Shown: piece after piece, positions 5,595 to 9,873 of the stretch
Numbering within the stretch: position 1 is the first letter of the stretch
How the letters are laid out: each line of letters starts with the position of its first letter
NCBI GenBank assembly: GCA_024635735.1
Contig: JAGXII010000074.1
Location: 1-9,873, forward strand
Length of the DNA stretch: 9,873 nucleotides
Direction: 5' to 3'
Source of the DNA: Christiangramia sp.
GTDB taxonomy: Bacteria; Bacteroidota; Bacteroidia; Flavobacteriales; Flavobacteriaceae
The notes under the pieces: generated by a model
Seen by the model: the letters and a program-made list of their open reading frames with translations, nothing else
Told to the model about the DNA's origin: nothing
Database searches by the model: none
Made by a program: the position numbers and the translations under genes

Positions 5595-6845
5595 TTAAAT
5601 TTTAAAGGTTACACCAAGACCTGGTACAAATGCGCTGGACTTATAAGTTCCTTCAAATGGTACATTCTGACCATTTTCCTGGTAGTAATCGTAAGACTCT
5701 GTAATTTCTTTAAATCTGCTATAAAGAAAAGAAGCATCGATTGCGAAATTATCGGTTACGTTTATAGAAAGTCCTCCTGTGAAGTTATTAGAATCATTTC
5801 TTGGGGTTTCCGGTGCGAAATATCCAGCCTGAACGGGAGACTCATCAAAATAATATCCAGCTCTTAAAGTAAAGGTATCATTCGCGGTGTACTGCATTCC
5901 AAATCTATAAATAGATGCATCCTGGTAATTTCTTGGATTTTTGGAATCAGGAATATTTGGATTTGCAAAATCGAGATCCAGAGATTCGTATGCATCCCAG
6001 AAAGTTCTGTTATAATCAAAAGCAAAAAGCCACTGATCGTTTAACTGATATGACAATCCTACGGTTAATTCAGCCGGCATAGGAAGCTCGGCATCAAAAG
6101 TAGTATCCTCGAAAGGAGTCAAAGGAGAGTTAGGGATATTCTGAAAATCAGCATCACCACCTTCAGCCTTCAAATCAATTTGAGAGCGATAATTCACCCC
6201 AATTCTTAGACTATCCATTGGGCTGTACATAATCCCTGCAGACCATCCAAAACCATTTACCCCGGTAGCTTCTACGGTAACATTAGAACGATTACCGTCA
6301 ATATCTGTAAGGCTTCGGTTTAGGTTTCTGTTAAATTTCACCGAACCGTTAGCATAAATAGGACCCCCACCTATAGAAAGGTTATCGGTAATTTTATAAG
6401 ACACTAATGCCTGGAAATAAATTGCAGCAAGGTCAATATTATTTACAAGATGAGATCCTGCCCAATCTTTTTCCCATTCCACACTACTTCCGTAGGGAGT
6501 ATAAGAAGCGAAGCCAAGACTCACCTTATCACTTAATTTGTAAGAAAAATATGCATAAAAGGGAGTTCCAACAGGACTGTCGGTTCTGGCCATCTGGCCA
6601 AATTCATCATTCTGCCATACAACATCTGAGAAAACAGCACTTACACCTACCGCTGTATTAATCTTGTTTTCCAGGTACACTAATCCCGCGGGATTAAAGA
6701 AGGCCAACTCTGCATTATTAACCACTGCCACGCCGGTATGCCCCATAGCCAGCCCACGCTGACCTTGAAGACTTACCCTATACCCTCCGGCATAGGTTAC
6801 CGCTGTAGCCAGTATCATCAGGCCAAGTAAAAATAGTCTTTTCAT
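5595..6845 (-). CDS. FadL/OmpP1/TodX-family outer-membrane transport protein
   Basis: This 416-aa protein is a predicted outer-membrane beta-barrel channel for long-chain fatty acids or other hydrophobic molecules. It has a cleavable signal peptide with likely cleavage after TYA (residue 19). The N-terminal plug region carries FFNPAGL (about 49-55), containing the NPA motif typical of FadL. Many alternating amphipathic strands follow, with the family-like segment around ELPMPAELTVGLSYQL and an aromatic-containing C-terminal strand ending in TFKI. It leads the operon: a consensus promoter lies about 45 nt upstream, and the SGNH lipoprotein gene follows after 10 nt. The ATG at 6845 gives a complete signal peptide. 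The family is clear; the actual substrate cannot be told from sequence, and fatty acids, alkanes and aromatics are all known for relatives. Confidence 0.93.
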   Translation of the reverse strand: MKRLFLLGLMILATAVTYAGGYRVSLQGQRGLAMGHTGVAVVNNAELAFFNPAGLVYLENKINTAVGVSAVFSDVVWQNDEFGQMARTDSPVGTPFYAYFSYKLSDKVSLGFASYTPYGSSVEWEKDWAGSHLVNNIDLAAIYFQALVSYKITDNLSIGGGPIYANGSVKFNRNLNRSLTDIDGNRSNVTVEATGVNGFGWSAGIMYSPMDSLRIGVNYRSQIDLKAEGGDADFQNIPNSPLTPFEDTTFDAELPMPAELTVGLSYQLNDQWLFAFDYNRTFWDAYESLDLDFANPNIPDSKNPRNYQDASIYRFGMQYTANDTFTLRAGYYFDESPVQAGYFAPETPRNDSNNFTGGLSINVTDNFAIDASFLYSRFKEITESYDYYQENGQNVPFEGTYKSSAFVPGLGVTFKI

Positions 6846-6866
6846 AATTTAATTAGGATTAAATTT

Positions 6867-6886
6867 AATATGTACTAATATGTACT
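6867..6886. repeat. Tandem 10-bp repeat in the leader of the porin gene
   Basis: Two exact head-to-tail copies of AATATGTACT occupy 6867-6876 and 6877-6886, 21 nt before the porin ATG. Each copy contains the self-complementary core GTAC. The repeat begins just downstream of the -7 box, so it overlaps the expected transcription start. One full helical turn between copies would place two protein contacts on the same DNA face; a regulator site is a hypothesis. Confidence 0.45.
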
Positions 6887-6889
6887 AGC

Positions 6890-6919
6890 CAAAATTAGCA
6901 TAAAATAAGTATTATGCAA
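6890..6919 (-). promoter_or_regulatory. Bacteroidetes-type promoter for the porin-lipase operon
   Basis: On the minus strand TTG (6919-6917), 19 nt, and TAATTTTG (6897-6890) match the phylum consensus at all specified bases, with the same -7 octamer and spacer length as the tig promoter. Transcription should start near 6883, inside the tandem repeat, giving a leader of about 40 nt. The rest of the 120-nt gap (6920-6965) is AT-rich with an 8-bp palindrome TATGCATA (6937-6944); no terminator for the upstream hydrolase gene is evident. Confidence 0.75.
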
Positions 6920-6965
6920 CAAAAGCCGGTAAATGTTATGCATACATAATAAATTTAGAAAGGTT

Positions 6966-7727
6966 TTAAACAAAATGAATTACAATCCCATAGAACTCTT
7001 TCATATTCTCAGCATGGACCCAATGTCCGGCTCCTTTTATAGTAGAAATTAACGCTTTTGGAAATTGCTTTTTAATAGGATCGTGATCTTCCTGGGTGAT
7101 ATAATTGGATTTTTCACCTCTAATAAATAAGGCTGGACCGGAATATGACAAATCTTCCGGCAATGCTTCACCGATATTTTCGATATTGGCCTTTAAGGAA
7201 TCAAGATTTAGCTTTAGGGAAAGTTGTTCTTTATTTTTCCAGTAAAGATTCTTTAGGAGGAATAATCTTACTCCGGTTTCGGGAATAAATTTTTCCAGCA
7301 AATCCTCGGCATCTCCTCTTGAACTTAGTTTAGCTTCATCCAATTTCGTGAGACCTTCCAGAATTTTCTGATGGTGCGGAGCATAGTATTTAGGGGCAAT
7401 ATCCACAATTATTAGTTTTTCAATCAATTCTTCATTTTGACAGGCCGTAAGCATCGCTGTTTTTCCACCCATTGAATGACCTAGAAGAATAATATTTTCA
7501 AGATGATGTGAATTGCAGTACTCTACAATATCCGCCGCCATGAGTTCATAAGAAAATTCCTCACTATGAGGGCTTTTTCCATGATTGCGTTGATCTATTA
7601 AATGAACTTCGAAGCCCTGTTTTGAAAATTTCTTACCAAGTGTTTTCCAGTTATCACTCATTCCCAGGAAGCCGTGGAGTATTAGAAAAGGTTTCCCTTC
7701 GCCAAGGATAGTAGAATGTAATTTCAT
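6966..7727 (-). CDS. Alpha/beta-fold hydrolase, YbfF-like esterase
   Basis: The 253-aa protein is a soluble alpha/beta hydrolase without a signal peptide. Visible features are the oxyanion-hole region LHGFLG (17-22), DQRNHGKS (45-52), nucleophile elbow GHSMGG with Ser85, and the catalytic His235 in GAGHWVHAE. The acid is probably Asp109 in VDIAP, the location used in E. coli YbfF (its 'DIAP' segment is shared); the RGEKS segment near 203-207 occupies the more usual acid position. YbfF relatives hydrolyse short acyl esters and acyl-CoA or palmitoyl substrates in vitro; the natural substrate here is unknown. The ATG at 7727 abuts the pdxJ stop, so the two genes are almost certainly co-transcribed and may be translationally coupled. 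The start cannot be much different, because the first beta-strand begins immediately. Confidence 0.9.
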   Translation of the reverse strand: MKLHSTILGEGKPFLILHGFLGMSDNWKTLGKKFSKQGFEVHLIDQRNHGKSPHSEEFSYELMAADIVEYCNSHHLENIILLGHSMGGKTAMLTACQNEELIEKLIIVDIAPKYYAPHHQKILEGLTKLDEAKLSSRGDAEDLLEKFIPETGVRLFLLKNLYWKNKEQLSLKLNLDSLKANIENIGEALPEDLSYSGPALFIRGEKSNYITQEDHDPIKKQFPKALISTIKGAGHWVHAENMKEFYGIVIHFV

Positions 7728-8441
7728 CTATTTAAGCAATTTTAAATATCGTTGAATAGTTTTCTCAAGCCCCATATAAAGAGCTTCTGAAATCAAGGCA
7801 TGACCAATAGACACTTCATCCAGATATGGAACGTTTTCTTTGAAGTATTTTACATTATCCAGCGAAAGATCATGACCGGCATTAATTCCCAGCCCGAGCT
7901 CATTCGCGAGTTTTGCACATTTTGTATAGGCCATTGCCGGGTTAGGTTCTCCTTTAGCATAATTTACAGCAAAAGCTTCAGTATAAAGCTCAATCCTGTC
8001 GGTTCCGGTTTCAGCAGCACCTTCAATCATTTTTTCCTGAGGGTCTACGAAGATGGAGGTTCTAATGCCATAAGATTTGAATTCCTCGATAACTTCCTGT
8101 AAGTAACTTTTATGTTTTATAGTATCCCATCCGGAATTGGAAGTAATAGCATCTTCCGCATCCGGCACCAGGGTGACCTGAGCAGGCAGGACTTTAAGTA
8201 CAAGATTTTTAAAATCCTGAATGGGTTTACCTTCAATATTGAATTCGGTCTTTAAAATTGGTTTCAACGCACGAACATCTGCATACCTGATATGTCTTTC
8301 ATCAGGTCGTGGATGCACTGTGATCCCTTCAGCTCCAAATGATTCTATTTTTTGAGCTGCCTCCAGAACATTAGGCACATCCCCGCCCCTGGCATTTCTA
8401 AGAGTTGCTATTTTATTGATATTAACACTTAATTTCGTCAT
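7728..8441 (-). CDS. pdxJ: Pyridoxine 5'-phosphate synthase PdxJ
   Basis: PdxJ catalyses the last ring-forming step of the DXP-dependent vitamin B6 pathway, condensing 3-amino-2-oxopropyl phosphate with 1-deoxy-D-xylulose 5-phosphate to give pyridoxine 5'-phosphate. The 237-aa TIM barrel shows the family's landmarks in order: VNINKIATLRNARGG (7-20), GITVHPRPDERHI (39-51) with the active-site His43 and phosphate-binding Arg/His residues, FNIE (67-70) with the catalytic Glu70, QVTLVPD (88-94), INAGHDLSL (186-194) with His190, and the phosphate loop EVSIGHALISEAL (209-221). Length matches the family (about 240). The start is the ATG at 8441, about 20 nt below a consensus -7 box. The TAG stop (7730-7728) touches the ATG of the downstream hydrolase. 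Presence of PdxJ implies the PdxA/PdxJ route, not PdxS/PdxT. Confidence 0.98.
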   Translation of the reverse strand: MTKLSVNINKIATLRNARGGDVPNVLEAAQKIESFGAEGITVHPRPDERHIRYADVRALKPILKTEFNIEGKPIQDFKNLVLKVLPAQVTLVPDAEDAITSNSGWDTIKHKSYLQEVIEEFKSYGIRTSIFVDPQEKMIEGAAETGTDRIELYTEAFAVNYAKGEPNPAMAYTKCAKLANELGLGINAGHDLSLDNVKYFKENVPYLDEVSIGHALISEALYMGLEKTIQRYLKLLK

Positions 8442-8460
8442 TTTCTCTCTGTTTTATTAA

Positions 8461-8488
8461 CAAAAATACAAAGTGTATGCTGCTTCAA
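8461..8488 (-). promoter_or_regulatory. Bacteroidetes-type promoter for pdxJ and the hydrolase
   Basis: On the minus strand TTG (8488-8486), 17 nt, and TATTTTTG (8468-8461) match the TTG / TAnnTTTG consensus fully. A start near 8455 leaves a leader of only about 14 nt before the pdxJ ATG, a short leader of the kind seen with SD-independent starts. It lies in the 89-nt divergent region shared with the CBS-protein gene, for which I found no equally good plus-strand promoter. Confidence 0.75.
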
Positions 8489-8515
8489 TGAATATTATTT
8501 TGATTAATTTGCATA

Positions 8516-8522
8516 AAAGGAG
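8516..8522 (+). promoter_or_regulatory. Shine-Dalgarno sequence of the CBS-protein gene
   Basis: AAAGGAG is followed by 8 nt and then the ATG at 8531, an optimal anti-SD spacing. It supports that ATG over a second in-frame ATG at 8537. None of the other genes in the window has a comparable site, as is usual in Bacteroidota, so this one stands out. Confidence 0.6.
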
Positions 8523-8530
8523 AACAGATT

Positions 8531-9187
8531 ATGAGCATGACAGAATACATACTGAATGACGTTGGAATACTGAATGTATCTGAAAATGTTGAAGAGGTTC
8601 AAAAACTATTCAATAAGCTCACTTATACCCATCTGCCGGTGGAAAGTGAAGGGAGCTATGTAGGTTGTATTTCAGAAAATGATGTCCGTTGTTTTGATAA
8701 TGACAAAACTCTGGATGATTACCGCTATGCCCTGGAAGGGTTTTTTGTTAGGGATAGTAATTATTGGCTTGACAGCCTTGAGGCTTTCGCCCAGAATAAT
8801 TGCAATATTCTTCCTGTATTGGATGAAGAAAGTAAGTATCTCGGGTATATAGAATTAAGCGAGATCATTACTTTATTTAATGAGACTCCATTTCTAAACG
8901 AGGCAGGTAATATTTTAGTGGTGGAAAAAGCCTTTAATGACTATTTTTTTAGCGAGATAAGCCAGATCGTTGAGTCTAATAACGCTCATTTACTTGGGGC
9001 ATTTGTTTCTAAAGTAGAAAATGAAATGGCCCAGATTACTTTAAAAATTAGCCCATCGGGAATGAATGAAATAATACAGGCTTTTAGAAGATATGGCTAT
9101 ATTATTATTTCAGACCATCAGGAAGATACATTTAATAAAAATCTAAAAGACAGATCCAAATACCTGGACAAATACCTGAATATTTAA
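8531..9187 (+). CDS. CBS-CBS-ACT domain protein (AcuB-like layout)
   Basis: This 218-aa cytoplasmic protein looks like a ligand-binding regulator without a catalytic domain. A first CBS motif (about 13-56, with THLPVESEG and YVGCISENDV) and a second (about 76-116, with CNILPVLDEES and YLGYIELSEI) would form one Bateman module, a fold that usually binds adenine nucleotides. The segment at about 126-194 (GNILVV through YGYIIIS) has the beta-alpha-beta pattern of an ACT domain, and the Lys/Asp-rich tail follows. The same domain order occurs in AcuB-type proteins. No DNA-binding, transporter or dehydrogenase part is fused. nadK begins 3 nt after the TAA stop, so the two are one transcription unit. 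From memory, a CBS gene beside nadK is recurrent in Flavobacteriia. A role in sensing adenylate or NAD status is inference. The start is chosen by the SD sequence; ATG at 8537 would remove two residues. Confidence 0.85.
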   Translation: MSMTEYILNDVGILNVSENVEEVQKLFNKLTYTHLPVESEGSYVGCISENDVRCFDNDKTLDDYRYALEGFFVRDSNYWLDSLEAFAQNNCNILPVLDEESKYLGYIELSEIITLFNETPFLNEAGNILVVEKAFNDYFFSEISQIVESNNAHLLGAFVSKVENEMAQITLKISPSGMNEIIQAFRRYGYIIISDHQEDTFNKNLKDRSKYLDKYLNI

Positions 9188-9190
9188 TTC

Positions 9191-9873
9191 ATGAAAATAG
9201 GCATTTACGGACAATTTTATCATGCCAACGCTGCACAATATATAGGCCAGTTACTGGAATTACTTAACCAGAAAAATATCGAGGTCCTTATTGAGGAGGA
9301 TTTCCTGGATCTTATTCATAGCAATAAAACCATAGATAAGGATTACGAGCATTTCAATGCATTTGAAGAACTGGATAATTCTTTCGATTTGTTTTTCTGT
9401 ATTGGCGGAGACGGTACTATTCTGAAATCTATTAATTACATAAGAAACCTTAACATTCCTATTGTTGGGATCAACACAGGACGGCTTGGTTTTTTAGCCA
9501 CCATTCAGAAAGAACAAATTTCTGAAACCCTGGATGAAATACTGGAGAAAAAATTCAGTCTTTCCCCCAGATCGGTACTCACAATGAAAACAAATCCACG
9601 CAATATGGATCCTGTTTTCTCATATATTGCATTGAATGAAATTGCAGTGAGTCGAAAAAATACAACTTCCATGATCACTGTAGATACCTGGCTGGACGAC
9701 CAGTACCTCACATCTTACTGGGCTGATGGATTAATTGTATCCACCCCTACCGGATCTACCGGATACTCATTAAGCTGTGGTGGCCCGGTAATCACTCCCG
9801 ATGCAGATTCACTGGTAATCACCCCCATCGCTCCACACAATTTAAATGCACGACCCCTGGTGATAAGAGATCA
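9191..9873 (+). CDS. nadK: NAD kinase NadK, 3'-truncated by the window edge
   Basis: NadK phosphorylates NAD at the 2'-OH of its adenosine ribose to make NADP, the only de novo route to NADP. The gene starts with ATG at 9191, and 227 codons plus two bases are present; there is no stop, so roughly the last 60-70 residues of a protein of about 290 aa are missing. Translating it gives an N-terminus MKIGIYGQFY, the GGDGT motif (72-76) with catalytic Asp74, NTGRLGFL (95-102), the Asn-Glu pair of LNEIAVSR (149-150), ADGLIVSTPTGSTGYSLS (178-195) with its Gly-rich NAD-binding loop, and ITPIAPHNLNARPLVI (210-225). These are standard NadK landmarks in order, with no frameshift. It is coupled to the upstream CBS-ACT gene by a 3-nt spacer. 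Flavobacterial neighbours expected beyond the edge (from memory) are uppS and bamA. Confidence 0.96.
   Translation, partial: MKIGIYGQFYHANAAQYIGQLLELLNQKNIEVLIEEDFLDLIHSNKTIDKDYEHFNAFEELDNSFDLFFCIGGDGTILKSINYIRNLNIPIVGINTGRLGFLATIQKEQISETLDEILEKKFSLSPRSVLTMKTNPRNMDPVFSYIALNEIAVSRKNTTSMITVDTWLDDQYLTSYWADGLIVSTPTGSTGYSLSCGGPVITPDADSLVITPIAPHNLNARPLVIRD

Noticed and set aside
8491..8511. Possible plus-strand -7 boxes (TTATTTTG, TTAATTTG) for the CBS gene
   Set aside because: Each has a mismatch at the invariant A of TAnnTTTG and no TTG at the proper distance upstream, so I did not list a promoter.
9505..9711. A 68-codon minus-strand open frame near the right end
   Set aside because: It overlaps nadK, whose plus-strand translation contains all the conserved kinase motifs; the minus-strand frame has no recognisable features.
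9857..9873. The right edge (GTGATAAGAGATCA) resembles the Tn5 mosaic end seen at the left edge
   Set aside because: It reads in frame as the expected NadK segment PLVIRD, has several mismatches to the mosaic end, and a right-hand adapter would appear in the reverse-complement orientation.

Overview
The window looks like an ordinary stretch of chromosome from a member of the Bacteroidota, most likely a marine Flavobacteriaceae close to Gramella/Christiangramia, Salegentibacter or Zunongwangia; the genus is a guess from protein style. Three things support the phylum. The base composition is moderately AT-rich (roughly 40% GC by eye). Three intergenic spaces hold the Bacteroidetes-type promoter (TTG, 17-19 nt, TAnnTTTG), and only one gene has a clear Shine-Dalgarno sequence. 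The gene set and order also fit: a FadL-type porin with an SGNH lipoprotein, and pdxJ next to a CBS protein and nadK. The first 17 bases are not genomic. They match the Tn5 mosaic end used in tagmentation libraries, so the left edge is a contig end with untrimmed adapter.

Layout: from 8441 down to 124 every gene reads on the minus strand. The left block is the classic protein quality-control cluster, in transcription order tig (trigger factor), clpP and clpX, closed by a 14-bp stem terminator at 49-80. A terminator between tig and clpP and an AT-rich hairpin between clpP and clpX suggest the three genes are not simply co-expressed. Upstream of tig is a small four-helix membrane protein of the family misleadingly called 'phage holin'. 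Further upstream is a two-gene operon with its own promoter and a textbook terminator: a FadL/OmpP1-type outer-membrane channel followed 10 nt later by a large SGNH/GDSL lipoprotein. Together these could hydrolyse lipids or esters at the surface and take up the hydrophobic products.

The next minus-strand operon is pdxJ (vitamin B6 synthesis) followed directly by a YbfF-like alpha/beta hydrolase, with the stop TAG touching the next ATG. An 89-nt divergent region separates it from the only plus-strand genes: a CBS-CBS-ACT ligand-binding protein and, 3 nt later, nadK (NAD kinase), cut off by the right edge after 227 codons.

No mobile element, CRISPR array, tRNA, rRNA, prophage or defence island is visible. 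No gap between genes exceeds about 125 bases. I do not see a previously undescribed system. The most useful leads are the CBS-ACT/nadK coupling, the porin/lipase pair, the regulatory hairpins in the tig-clpP-clpX block and the shared promoter architecture.
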